A stretch of DNA of 64,000 nucleotides. Source: Lachnospiraceae bacterium. GTDB lineage: Bacteria; Bacillota; Clostridia; Lachnospirales; Lachnospiraceae. Numbering within the stretch: position 1 is the first letter of the stretch; the number at the start of each line of letters is the position of its first letter. A program made the translations under genes and the position numbers. A model generated the notes under the pieces. The model did not search any database. It was not told where the DNA came from and saw nothing but the letters and a program-made list of their open reading frames with translations. Location: contig JAAWRC010000009.1 of assembly GCA_022800815.1 (NCBI GenBank), forward strand, positions 32,635 through 96,634. Reading direction: 5' to 3'. Shown piece after piece: positions 8,117 to 15,913 of this stretch.

Positions 8117-8240
8117 CATGTTTCCCAGAAAGCCGGCGCTCCATGCGTCGGCTTTTATATGCACACGCCGATGCAGAGGAAACATGCTGCTGGAGTGGCG
8201 CATCGGCGGCGCAACGAGCAGGGGAAAACCTTCCCTGCTC
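8117..8240 (+). promoter_or_regulatory. Structured region between rpmA and obg
   Basis: Three perfect pairings crowd this 183-bp gap: CATGTTTCC (8117-8125) with GGAAACATG (8178-8186), CGCCGATGC (8166-8174) with GCATCGGCG (8200-8208), and GAGCAGGG (8216-8223) with CCCTGCTC (8233-8240). The first two cross, so they would form a pseudoknot or two alternative folds. The third hairpin resembles one at 48561-48584. It may be a regulatory leader for obg or an intergenic repeat. I see no coding sequence. Confidence 0.45.
8131..8157 (+). terminator. Terminator of the rplU-prp-rpmA operon
   Basis: AGCCG.CGC pairs with GCG.CGGCT around the loop TCCAT (8131-8152), followed by TTTTAT. It lies just after rpmA and is part of a more complex fold reaching to 8240. 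Confidence 0.75.
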
Positions 8241-8296
8241 AATGAATAAAAGGCTTATGGCAGTTCTTCGACAGACCCTGAAAGGAAAAAGACGGA

Positions 8297-9583
8297 ATGT
8301 TTGCAGACAGTGCGAAAATTTTTATCAAATCCGGAAAAGGCGGTGACGGCCATGTCAGCTTCCGGCGGGAATTGTACGTGCCAAACGGCGGTCCGGACGG
8401 CGGAGACGGGGGACGGGGCGGCGACATTATTTTCATGGTGGACAAAGGATTGAATACCCTGACTGATTTCCGCCACGTGAGGAAATATGCGGCGACGAAC
8501 GGACAGGAGGGAGGCAAACGGCGCTGCCACGGAAAAGACGGACAGGACCTGGTGATCAAGGTGCCGGAAGGAACCGTGATCCGGGAACTGGAAACGGGAA
8601 AAATCATTGCCGACATGTCCGGTGACAATGTGCGGGAAACCATCCTGAAAGGCGGTCGCGGCGGAAACGGAAATATGCATTATGCCACGGCGACCATGCA
8701 GGTGCCCAAATATGCCCAACCCGGACAGGACGGACAGGAGCTTTGGGTCCTCCTTGAACTTAAGGTCATTGCCGACGTGGGCTTGGTCGGATTCCCCAAC
8801 GTGGGAAAATCGACCCTGCTTTCCAGAGTCAGCAACGCCCGGCCGAAAATCGCCAATTACCATTTCACGACTCTGAACCCGCACCTGGGAGTCGTGGACC
8901 TGGGAGACCAAGAGGGTTTCGTCATGGCCGATATCCCCGGGCTGATCGAGGGCGCCTCCGAGGGCGTCGGACTGGGACATGCCTTTCTCAGGCATATCGA
9001 ACGGACCAAGGTCCTAATTCACGTGGTAGACGCCGCATCCACAGAAGGGCGCAACCCGGTGGAGGACATCCGGGCTATCAACGGGGAATTGGAGCGCTAT
9101 GATCCGGCACTGTTAAACAAGCCTCAGGTGATTGCCGCCAACAAGGTTGACGCCCTCTTTTCGGAAGACGAAGATCCCGTTCAGAGGATCCGGGAGGCTT
9201 TCGAGAAGACGGGAATCCCGGTGTTTGCCATCTCCGCCGTCAGCGGGCAGGGAGTGAGGGAATTGCTCTATCATGTTTACGGGCTCCTTCAGAAAATGGA
9301 CGAAGCCCCCACCATGTTTGAACCGGAATTTGACAGGAGCAGCCTGATTGCGGAGGCTCCCCTTCCCTACACCGTGGAAAAACTGGAGGACGGCATATAC
9401 GGCGTGGAGGGCCCCAGGATTGAAAAAATGCTGGGTTACACCAATCTTGATTCCGAAAAAGGATTTGAATTTTTCCAGAATTTCCTGAAAAAAAATGGCA
9501 TTTTGGATGATTTGGAAAAAGCAGGGATCCAGGAGGGGGATACCGTGAAAATATATGGCCTGGAATTTGATTATTATAAATAA
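8297..9583 (+). CDS. obg: GTPase Obg/CgtA, ribosome assembly
   Basis: A 428-aa essential GTPase acting in late 50S assembly and stress signalling. The glycine-rich Obg domain spans 1-158 (GGDGGRGGD, KGGRGGNGN). The G domain has P-loop GFPNVGKS (165-172), DIPG (212-215) and NKVD (282-285). The C-terminal OCT domain (about 350-428) is present, as expected for Gram-positives. It starts the obg-yhbY-nadD/yqeK-rsfS set. The upstream region is strongly structured. Confidence 0.97.
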   Translation: MFADSAKIFIKSGKGGDGHVSFRRELYVPNGGPDGGDGGRGGDIIFMVDKGLNTLTDFRHVRKYAATNGQEGGKRRCHGKDGQDLVIKVPEGTVIRELETGKIIADMSGDNVRETILKGGRGGNGNMHYATATMQVPKYAQPGQDGQELWVLLELKVIADVGLVGFPNVGKSTLLSRVSNARPKIANYHFTTLNPHLGVVDLGDQEGFVMADIPGLIEGASEGVGLGHAFLRHIERTKVLIHVVDAASTEGRNPVEDIRAINGELERYDPALLNKPQVIAANKVDALFSEDEDPVQRIREAFEKTGIPVFAISAVSGQGVRELLYHVYGLLQKMDEAPTMFEPEFDRSSLIAEAPLPYTVEKLEDGIYGVEGPRIEKMLGYTNLDSEKGFEFFQNFLKKNGILDDLEKAGIQEGDTVKIYGLEFDYYK

Positions 9584-9597
9584 GAACCGGAGGAACC

Positions 9598-9888
9598 ATG
9601 AACAGCAGACAACGAGCATATTTAAAGAGCCTGGCAATGACGATGGAGCCTGTCCTGCAGATCGGAAAATTCAGCTTGACCCCTGAACTTACGGATGCGG
9701 TGAGCGAAGCTCTGGAGGCCAGAGAGTTAATCAAGATCCATGTTCTGAAAAACTGCATGGACGATGCCGGAAGCATCGGCGAAACCCTTGCGGAGAGAAC
9801 CCGCTCCCAGGTGGTTCAGGTAATTGGAAAAAAGATCGTCCTCTACCGGGAATCAAAAACGAAAAAGAAAATTGCGCTTCCGAAATAG
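9598..9888 (+). CDS. yhbY: CRM-domain RNA-binding protein YhbY
   Basis: A 96-aa CRM-domain protein associated with pre-50S particles. It begins MNSRQRAYLKSLAM, has the Q-I-G-K motif near residue 20 (LQIGKF) and ends in a basic tail. The length is normal. It begins 14 bp after obg with GGAGGAACC upstream. Its place between obg and nadD fits the usual ribosome-assembly operon. Confidence 0.93.
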   Translation: MNSRQRAYLKSLAMTMEPVLQIGKFSLTPELTDAVSEALEARELIKIHVLKNCMDDAGSIGETLAERTRSQVVQVIGKKIVLYRESKTKKKIALPK

Positions 9889-9932
9889 TCCGAAAGCCAT
9901 CTATTCAGGAAGCCCAAGGAGCGGATCAAAGT

Positions 9933-11213
9933 ATGGATTGGGATAAAACATCGGAAAAACTGCAGAAACGAATCGGTATCATGGGAGGAACATTTGATCC
10001 GATCCACATGGCGCATCTGCTTTTGGCGGAAGCGGCTCGAACACAGTTTCACCTGGATCAAATACTGTTTATGCCTTCGGCCAACCCTCCCCATAAAGAT
10101 AATCAGACGGTATCACCGGCGGAACACCGCAGGGCCATGGTCCTGCTGGCCGTCAAGGGGAATCTGAATTTTGTCTGCTCCGACCTGGAATTTCGCCGCA
10201 GAGGATTCACCTATACCAGCGACACCTTGAGGGCGCTCCATGAGCAATATCCGGATACGGAATTTTATTTTATCATGGGAGCAGATTCCCTTTTCGCCGT
10301 GGATACCTGGCATCAGCCGGAAAAAATTTTTAATATGGCCACCATACTGGCGGGCAATCGCTCGGAAGTCCCTATGGAACAGATCGAAGAGCAGGTCCGA
10401 CATCTGCAAAATCGGTTTGGCGGAAGGATCTTCCTGATTGACATGCCGGATATCGCCATTTCCTCCAGCGAGATACGGAAACGCTGCGCCGAGGGGGCAT
10501 CTGTCCGGTACTACGTGCCGGAGACCGTATATCAGTACATGAAAGCGTATCATTTATATGTTCCGAAGGATAAGAGGCTTTCGGCGGCAGAAGGCGACAT
10601 TTTTACGGAAGAGGGAGGAGAGAGCGTGAAACCGGACTGCATGATCATTAAGGAGAAGCTTCGCCACAAGCTGGGAATCGGGCGCTTTGAGCATACCCTC
10701 GGCGTTGCCTATACGGCGGCCTGCCTGGCCATGCGTTATGGCTGCAGTGCGGAAGACGCCGAGCTGGCCGGACTTCTTCATGACTGTGCCAAACAGTATG
10801 ACAATGAAACATTGATGAAAAAATGTTCGAAATACAAACTCCCCGTCTCGGAGGCAGAGCGGAAAAATCCGTCCTTGCTCCATGCGAAGCTGGGAGCGTA
10901 CCTGGCCAAACAGAAATATGATGTCAATGACGTCCGTATTTTGGATGCGATCCGTTACCATACGACGGGCCGGCCGGCAATGACGCTGTTGGAAAAAATC
11001 ATTTATGTGGCAGATTATATTGAACCAAGACGTTTCAAAGCGCCGAACCTTGACAAGATCAGGGGACTTGCCTTTGTGAATCTGGATCAGACGGTCTGCG
11101 AAATCATGAGCGACACTCTGGCATATCTGAAGAAAACACCGGAAAACATCGACAAAACCACGCAGGAAGCCTGTATGTATTATCAGAAATTAAAGAAGGA
11201 GGAACACGCATGA
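9933..11213 (+). CDS. nadD: NadD-YqeK fusion: nicotinate-nucleotide adenylyltransferase / HD hydrolase
   Basis: A 426-aa two-domain protein. Residues 12-210 are NadD: GGTFDPIHMAH (18-28) and ISSSEIRKR (176-184) form the nucleotidyltransferase site making nicotinate adenine dinucleotide. Residues 235-426 are a YqeK-type HD domain (H254, HD at 283-284, DYIEPRR later) related to Ap4A hydrolases. In Bacillus these are two adjacent genes. Here the frame is continuous. An internal GGGAGGAG (10613-10620) before an in-frame GTG (10626) could still allow separate translation of YqeK. The stop overlaps the rsfS start by 4 bp. Confidence 0.93.
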   Translation: MDWDKTSEKLQKRIGIMGGTFDPIHMAHLLLAEAARTQFHLDQILFMPSANPPHKDNQTVSPAEHRRAMVLLAVKGNLNFVCSDLEFRRRGFTYTSDTLRALHEQYPDTEFYFIMGADSLFAVDTWHQPEKIFNMATILAGNRSEVPMEQIEEQVRHLQNRFGGRIFLIDMPDIAISSSEIRKRCAEGASVRYYVPETVYQYMKAYHLYVPKDKRLSAAEGDIFTEEGGESVKPDCMIIKEKLRHKLGIGRFEHTLGVAYTAACLAMRYGCSAEDAELAGLLHDCAKQYDNETLMKKCSKYKLPVSEAERKNPSLLHAKLGAYLAKQKYDVNDVRILDAIRYHTTGRPAMTLLEKIIYVADYIEPRRFKAPNLDKIRGLAFVNLDQTVCEIMSDTLAYLKKTPENIDKTTQEACMYYQKLKKEEHA

Positions 11214-11566
11214 ACCAGTCAAAGGAAATGGCCGCCATTGCTCGCAGGGCCTTGGAGGAGAAAAAAGGGCAGGAAGTGACCGTCATCGACATATCCGGCA
11301 TATCCTGCCTGGCGGACTATTTCATCATCTCAAATGGCGAAAACAGCAACCAGGTGCAGGCGATGATTGATCATGTCGAGGAAGAATTGGCGAAAGCAGG
11401 GTATCACTTCACGCAAAAGGAAGGCTATCAGACCGCCCGCTGGGTCCTGCTCGACTACAAAGACATCGTAATCCACGTGTTTTCAAAAGAGGACCGCCGC
11501 TTCTACGATTTGGAGCGGATCTGGCGGGACGGAAAATTCGTGGACGGCGATGAGCTGGAAGCATGA
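11210..11566 (+). CDS. rsfS: Ribosomal silencing factor RsfS
   Basis: A 118-aa RsfS/YbeB protein that binds L14 and blocks 30S-50S joining when nutrients are scarce. Characteristic blocks are DISGISCLADYFIISNG, YQTARWVLLDYKDIVIHVF and the YDLERIW end. The ATGA overlap with the nadD-yqeK stop indicates coupled translation. It is the last gene of the obg operon; a bidirectional terminator follows, shared with lexA. Confidence 0.95.
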   Translation: MNQSKEMAAIARRALEEKKGQEVTVIDISGISCLADYFIISNGENSNQVQAMIDHVEEELAKAGYHFTQKEGYQTARWVLLDYKDIVIHVFSKEDRRFYDLERIWRDGKFVDGDELEA

Positions 11567-11585
11567 CTGCATGGGACCGGATGCC

Positions 11586-11635
11586 GGCTGTGAAACGGGG
11601 AAATTCCCTCCGTCTTCACAGCCGCACTTCTTTTA
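11586..11635. terminator. Bidirectional terminator between rsfS and lexA
   Basis: GGCTGTGAA (11586-11594) pairs with TTCACAGCC (11615-11623), extended by ACGG/CCGT, and is followed on the + strand by a T-rich run. rsfS (+) and lexA (-) converge here. Confidence 0.75.
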
Positions 11636-11677
11636 TATGATTCCACTTTCTCTGTTTTCACATCCCCGTTTCGCTCG

Positions 11678-12292
11678 CTACATCATCTTGCGGAACAGGC
11701 CAATGACCTTTCCAAGAATCTTCACGTCGCTCACTATGATCGGGTCCATATAGTCATTCTCCGGCTGCAGGCGATAATATCCGTCCTCCTTGAAAAAACG
11801 CTTTACCGTGGCGGAGTCCTCCACCAGGGCAACCACGATGTCCCCGTTGGAAGCGGTGGACGTCACGGCGCAGAGAACCTGGTCGCCATCCAGGATGCCG
11901 ATGTTGACCATGCTCTCCCCCTTCACGTGAAGCATGTAAGTGTCTACATTCGGAAGCATCTCCGCCGGAAAGGGGAAGTAGCTTTCGATGTTTTCCGTGG
12001 CTAGAATCGGCTGGCCTGCGGCTATGGTGCCGAGCACCGGAACCTGAACCATCTCTCTTCTCGTAAGTCCAAAAGTATCATCCACAATCTCAATCGCCCG
12101 GGGCTTGGTGGGATCGCGGCGGATATACCCGTTTTTCTCCAATGTTTCCAAGTGGGAGTGCACGGAAGACGTGGATTTCAAATGCACGGTCTCACAAATT
12201 TCCCGAACGGTGGGCGGATACCCCTTTTTCAGAATTTCTTTCTTTATGAACTCAAGAATTTCCGTCTGTTTTGCAGTGATTTTTCCGGCCAT
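11678..12292 (-). CDS. lexA: LexA SOS repressor
   Basis: A 204-aa repressor of the DNA-damage response. The N-terminal winged HTH (1-70) is followed by the self-cleavage site A92-G93 in TIAAGQP and the S24 protease dyad, S127 in KGESMV and K164 in TVKRF. RecA-activated autoproteolysis inactivates it. I place the start at 12292 because GAGAGGAGG precedes it and the family begins here; an upstream in-frame ATG would add 25 residues lying over an operator. Five LexA-type boxes sit between it and the divergent yneA-like gene. Confidence 0.96.
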   Translation of the reverse strand: MAGKITAKQTEILEFIKKEILKKGYPPTVREICETVHLKSTSSVHSHLETLEKNGYIRRDPTKPRAIEIVDDTFGLTRREMVQVPVLGTIAAGQPILATENIESYFPFPAEMLPNVDTYMLHVKGESMVNIGILDGDQVLCAVTSTASNGDIVVALVEDSATVKRFFKEDGYYRLQPENDYMDPIIVSDVKILGKVIGLFRKMM

Positions 12293-12325
12293 GAATTTCC
12301 TCCTCTCATTGTTCTGAAACCATAG

Positions 12326-12337
12326 TAACATATGTTC
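12326..12337. promoter_or_regulatory. LexA box 1
   Basis: TAAC-ATAT-GTTC matches the Firmicutes LexA operator form (GAAC-N4-GTTC) with one change. It lies 34 bp upstream of the lexA start and probably serves autoregulation. Confidence 0.7.
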
Positions 12338-12361
12338 GATTAATATGCAAGCGAAATTTCC

Positions 12362-12373
12362 AAACATTTGTTT
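12362..12373. promoter_or_regulatory. LexA box 2
   Basis: AAAC-ATTT-GTTT, within the 14-bp dyad CAAACATTTGTTTG. It is positioned between the divergent lexA and yneA promoters. Confidence 0.65.
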
Positions 12374-12393
12374 GAAATTTTATCGATTGGTTC

Positions 12394-12422
12394 TTGACAA
12401 ACATCTGTTCTTGTTGTAAAAT
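12394..12422 (+). promoter_or_regulatory. SOS promoter of the yneA-like gene with embedded LexA box 3
   Basis: TTGACA (12394-12399), 17-bp spacer, TAAAAT (12417-12422). The LexA box AAAC-ATCT-GTTC (12399-12410) occupies the spacer, so bound LexA would occlude RNA polymerase. Confidence 0.8.
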
Positions 12423-12436
12423 GTCGATATCCAAAG

Positions 12437-12461
12437 GAACGAATGTTCAAAACGTTCGTTT
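12437..12461. promoter_or_regulatory. LexA boxes 4 and 5 in tandem
   Basis: A perfect GAAC-GAAT-GTTC (12437-12448) is followed by AAAC-GTTC-GTTT (12450-12461). The centre-to-centre distance is 13 bp. Both lie just downstream of the yneA-like promoter. Confidence 0.8.
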
Positions 12462-12491
12462 GAAAAGCCAAGGGAACAGGAGGATGGGATA

Positions 12492-12827
12492 GTGCAGAGA
12501 CAAAGAAGCATCTTTAAAAAAGGGTTTTCGGTCAGGAACAAAGGGATTTTTCTCTTATGCATGCTGTTTTTCGTCTCTCTGCTTTTGTTCGGGGCGATGG
12601 CACGAGCAGACAATGTAGAGGAGGCGCATTCCCTGTACAAGTATTATACTTCCGTACCGATCCACCCGGGAGATACGCTTTGGGGAATCGCCTCCGAATA
12701 TTGCCATGATTCCGTAAATCTTCGGACTTATATGGAAGAACTGAGGCAGATCAATCATCTGAAAAATGACGAGATCCATGCCGGGAGATACCTGACCGTC
12801 ATCTATTATTCCGAAGAATACAAGTAA
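12492..12827 (+). CDS. yneA: YneA-like SOS cell-division inhibitor (TM + LysM)
   Basis: A 111-aa protein with a basic N-terminus, one transmembrane helix (about 18-37) and an external LysM domain (about 53-103, IHPGDTLWGIASEY). This is the architecture of YneA, which delays septation during the SOS response in Bacillus. It is divergent from lexA behind a promoter containing LexA boxes, the same genomic arrangement as in Bacillus. The start is a GTG at 12492 behind ACAGGAGG. Function is inferred from architecture and regulation, not high sequence identity. Confidence 0.85.
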   Translation: MQRQRSIFKKGFSVRNKGIFLLCMLFFVSLLLFGAMARADNVEEAHSLYKYYTSVPIHPGDTLWGIASEYCHDSVNLRTYMEELRQINHLKNDEIHAGRYLTVIYYSEEYK

Positions 12828-12869
12828 TCCTCCGGCAGACTTCTTTTTGCGGGACGGGTGCGGCGCTTT

Positions 12870-13095
12870 CTTGAGTTTTCGTATTTTGCATTTTGCTTGG
12901 AAAGTCAGGAAGAAAAGCGGTTTTTTCTAAGCCAAAACCGTATGAAAGCCGTCGGTACTTAGTGTTTTCCAAGTGATAGCGCAGGAAAACACTTAGTATC
13001 CGTTACGAGCTTTCATGAGCGGAAGCGTGTTCTGGCGTGAAAAAAACCGCTTTCTTCCGTATTTCCCACGTCAATACAAAATACGGAAACTCAAG
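12870..13095. repeat. Long intergenic hairpin, family element B
   Basis: The outer arm (from CTTGAG at 12870 to about 12926) pairs with 13040-13095 nearly throughout. The inner arms continue through TGAAAGC/GCTTTCA to a tip stem GTGTTTTCC (12962-12970) / GGAAAACAC (12984-12992) with a 13-nt loop (12971-12983). Two blocks are identical in element C: GGTTTTTTCTAAGCC and GAAAGCCGTCGGTACTTAG. It fills the gap between the yneA-like gene and the promoter of the L,D-transpeptidase. I see no reading frame in it. Confidence 0.75.
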
Positions 13096-13106
13096 GGTGC
13101 CTTTTC

Positions 13107-13135
13107 TTGACGGATGTTTTTTTCCTCTATATAAT
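13107..13135 (+). promoter_or_regulatory. Promoter of the ChW/L,D-transpeptidase gene
   Basis: TTGACG (13107-13112), 17-bp spacer, TATAAT (13130-13135). Its position means that the in-frame TTG at 13107 is the -35 box, not a start codon, and supports the start at 13200. Confidence 0.85.
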
Positions 13136-13199
13136 GGTCCATAGGGGAGAACGGGAAACCTTTTCCATAAAATTATATTTTAAAAAGAAAGGGATTGTC

Positions 13200-14831
13200 A
13201 TGAGAAAACAGAAAAAGAAGCTTTTTATATTCCTTCTTCCGGTCGTTCTATGTCTGTTTTTCCGAGAGGAAATCGCTTTTGCGGAAGAAGGAGGGCCTGC
13301 TTCCATAGCATACCGCACTCATGTTCAGTCCTATGGATGGCAGGACTGGAGGGCGGACGGAGCTTCCTCCGGAACCACGGGGGAGAGCAAGCGGCTGGAG
13401 GCCATTGAGATCCGGCTGGATTCCCCATATGCCGGAGGCGTGGAATATCGAACTCATGTCCAAAGCTATGGCTGGATGGACTGGAGAGGAGATGGAGCAC
13501 CCGCCGGGACCACGGGAGAGAGCAAGCGGCTGGAGGCCATCGAGATCCGGCTGACAGGAGAGGCCGCAGAGCATTATGATGTTTATTACCGCACCCATCT
13601 CCAGAGCTATGGTTGGATGGGATGGGCAAAAAACGGAGCCCCCTCCGGTTCTTCCGGGTACGGAAAACGGCTGGAGGCCATTGAAATTCAGGTGATTCCG
13701 AAAACGGAAGCAGGACCGGAGGATGGAATGAAAGCTTATATCACGGACAATCCGTCAGATCAGATCAGTTATACCGTACATGTTCAGAGCTACGGCTGGC
13801 AGCCGAAAACCACAGAGGGGAAAGCCGCAGGTACCGTTGGAGAAGCCAAGCGCCTGGAAGCCATCCAAATTTTTTCTCCTGAAAATTCAAATTTATCCGG
13901 AGGGTTTACATACCGGACCCATGTTCAGAGTTATGGCTGGATGGACTGGGTGGGAGAGGGAGAGGTCAGCGGAACCAGCGGCCAGGCAAAGCGTCTGGAG
14001 GCCATACAGATCAGACTGACCGGCGAGATGGCCGACGTTTATGACGTGTATTACCGCGTTCACGCACAGACTTACGGATGGCTGGGCTGGGCGAAGAACG
14101 GTCAGCCGGCTGGCACCGCAGGACAATCCAAACGTCTGGAAGCCATTGAGATTTTGTTGAGAAAAAAAGGGGAGGCCGCTCCGGGAGAACAGACGGGATA
14201 TTATCGTTTTCAGACGTTGGAAAATCTGATGGACACGGCGGAGGACGTGGCAGGCGTTTCCCAAATGATCGCCGTAACCGGAGACGGAACGCTGACCGGG
14301 GCGGATTTGAGTTTCTGGCAGAAAACCGAAGACGGATGGCGCAAACAGCTTCAGACCAGAGCCAATCTCGGAGTCAACGGTTTTTCCGATCAGACCAGGG
14401 AAGGAGACGGAACGACGCCCACAGGAAGCTATCGACTCGGAGTCGCTTTTGGGAACAAGGCAAATCCCGGTACGGCGCTGGATTGGTTTGATGTAAATCC
14501 CTACCATTACTGGATTGACGATCCAGACAGTGATTATTATAATCAGCTGATCGACAGCCGCCGGATTCCCGACGGTTGGAGATCCGGGGAACATCTGGCC
14601 GAGTATGTCCCTTCCTATAATTATTCCATCAACATCGAAGTCAATCCTCAGTGCCAAAAGGATTTCACTTCCGCAATTTTCCTGCATTGCTTCGGGGTGA
14701 ATCCCTATACGCTCGGATGCGTGGCCATTGAAGAATCGCAGATGAGGGTTCTCCTGCAAAGCCTGAAGCCGGGAGCGCAGATCATCATGGTAAGAGACCG
14801 GGAGGACCTTCTGAATTACATGGATTATTAA
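13200..14831 (+). CDS. Secreted L,D-transpeptidase with six ChW repeats
   Basis: A 543-aa exported protein. A signal peptide (1-28, lysine-rich then hydrophobic, ending AFA) precedes six repeats of about 36 residues. Each has the form Y-x-H-x-Q-[ST]-Y-G-W ... G-x-x-[GS]-[KR]-RLEAI-x-I, the clostridial hydrophobic-with-W (ChW) repeat. Repeat 4 is degenerate in its middle. A YkuD-type L,D-transpeptidase domain (about 380-540) follows, with GDGTTPTGSYRLG, H-C-F-G and the nucleophile motif TLGCVAI. The enzyme would crosslink peptidoglycan by 3-3 bonds or attach proteins to the wall, with the ChW region as a surface or carbohydrate-binding part. The start at 13200 lies behind AAAGAAAGGGATTGTC and a good promoter. 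Confidence 0.88.
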   Translation: MRKQKKKLFIFLLPVVLCLFFREEIAFAEEGGPASIAYRTHVQSYGWQDWRADGASSGTTGESKRLEAIEIRLDSPYAGGVEYRTHVQSYGWMDWRGDGAPAGTTGESKRLEAIEIRLTGEAAEHYDVYYRTHLQSYGWMGWAKNGAPSGSSGYGKRLEAIEIQVIPKTEAGPEDGMKAYITDNPSDQISYTVHVQSYGWQPKTTEGKAAGTVGEAKRLEAIQIFSPENSNLSGGFTYRTHVQSYGWMDWVGEGEVSGTSGQAKRLEAIQIRLTGEMADVYDVYYRVHAQTYGWLGWAKNGQPAGTAGQSKRLEAIEILLRKKGEAAPGEQTGYYRFQTLENLMDTAEDVAGVSQMIAVTGDGTLTGADLSFWQKTEDGWRKQLQTRANLGVNGFSDQTREGDGTTPTGSYRLGVAFGNKANPGTALDWFDVNPYHYWIDDPDSDYYNQLIDSRRIPDGWRSGEHLAEYVPSYNYSINIEVNPQCQKDFTSAIFLHCFGVNPYTLGCVAIEESQMRVLLQSLKPGAQIIMVRDREDLLNYMDY

Positions 14832-14835
14832 AAAT

Positions 14836-15897
14836 TTATTTTTCGAGTTTTTCCCTCAGCCTGACTGCGTCCTTCGCACTTCGGCGCCGTTCATCCTCAA
14901 GGGCGGCATAATGCTTTTTGGTGGTATTGACGTCGGAGTGTCCCAGGACGTCCGCAACCAGATAAATGTCTCCCGTTTCCCTATACAGATTGGTGCCATA
15001 GGTACTGCGGAGCTTATGCGGAGTGATCTTCTTTAATGGGGTAGTGATTGTGGCGTATTTTTTCACAAGGTTTTCCACCGTTCGGACACTGATCCGCTTT
15101 AATTGAAGGGAAAGGAAAACCGCCTGTTCGTGCCCCTCGGCCGGAATCAGCAGTTTTCTCTCTTCCAGATAGTCGAGTAGCGCCTCCCGGACTTCTTCGC
15201 CAAAATAGACGACCACCTCCTTGCCTCCTTTTCGATGAATGCGGATACCGTCATTTTTGAAATCGACATCCTTTAAATCCAGACCCACACATTCCGAGAC
15301 GCGGATCCCCGTGCCCAGGAGAAGCGTCAAAAGCGCCACGTCCCGGATTTTGGTTTTCTTATGAAACGACTTTTGCCGTTCCGTCAGGCCGTCACCGTTC
15401 TCCACATGATCGAGGAGCATTGCGACCTCGTCGGGGTCCAGACGAATGATGTCCTTGGAATGAAGCTTTGGGAGCGTAACCAGGGCCGCCGGATTGTTCT
15501 GAAAAATTTCTTTTTTGTAAAAATAATTATAAAAGGTTTTCAGACAGGAGAGCTTCCTGATAATGCCGCGTTCCTGATTGATGTGTTCCAGTTCCTCGCT
15601 GTTGGAATAGTATTTTAAATATTCCATATATTCTTCCAGATCAAGCGGTTTGATCATGTCCAGGTCGGAAAGCGTGATGTCCCTGATCTCTTTTCCCCTG
15701 TAGAGGGGATTCTCCTTCACAAGGAACTCGAAAAAAACTTTCAGGTCATAGGCATATGCGATCCTCGTCCGCGAAGCCGTGGTCGGCTCAATCCCGCGGA
15801 AAAAAGCGGCGCAGAAGGGCGGGAGAGGGGCAAGGAGTTCTCTCAGCTTTACCGTATTTTGAATATCGACCTGTTTAAAATAAGGTTTCTGTTCCAT
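14836..15897 (-). CDS. Tyrosine recombinase (XerC/D/S type)
   Basis: A 353-aa site-specific recombinase. The N-terminal SAM-like core-binding domain is at about 30-130. The catalytic domain shows GTGIRVSE (Arg), HKLR (His-Arg), LGHSDVNTT and the nucleophile tyrosine in KKHYA. Length and layout resemble the single-protein XerS/XerH recombinases more than the ~300-aa XerC/D pair. The start at 15897 has GAAAGGAAGGGGTG upstream; an earlier in-frame ATG lies inside the neighbouring gene. No phage genes or att repeats are visible nearby, so a chromosomal role such as dimer resolution is plausible. Confidence 0.85.
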   Translation of the reverse strand: MEQKPYFKQVDIQNTVKLRELLAPLPPFCAAFFRGIEPTTASRTRIAYAYDLKVFFEFLVKENPLYRGKEIRDITLSDLDMIKPLDLEEYMEYLKYYSNSEELEHINQERGIIRKLSCLKTFYNYFYKKEIFQNNPAALVTLPKLHSKDIIRLDPDEVAMLLDHVENGDGLTERQKSFHKKTKIRDVALLTLLLGTGIRVSECVGLDLKDVDFKNDGIRIHRKGGKEVVVYFGEEVREALLDYLEERKLLIPAEGHEQAVFLSLQLKRISVRTVENLVKKYATITTPLKKITPHKLRSTYGTNLYRETGDIYLVADVLGHSDVNTTKKHYAALEDERRRSAKDAVRLREKLEK

Positions 15898-15913
15898 CAA
15901 ACACCCCTTCCTT

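Noticed and set aside
13308..14165. DNA-level repeat array (CRISPR-like) in the ChW region
   Set aside because: Repeats of about 110-190 bp are in-frame and encode protein repeats; there are no short identical repeats with unique spacers.
14836..15897. Prophage or integrative element signalled by the tyrosine recombinase
   Set aside because: No phage, relaxase or att-like direct repeats are visible; flanking genes are housekeeping, so a chromosomal Xer-type role is simpler.
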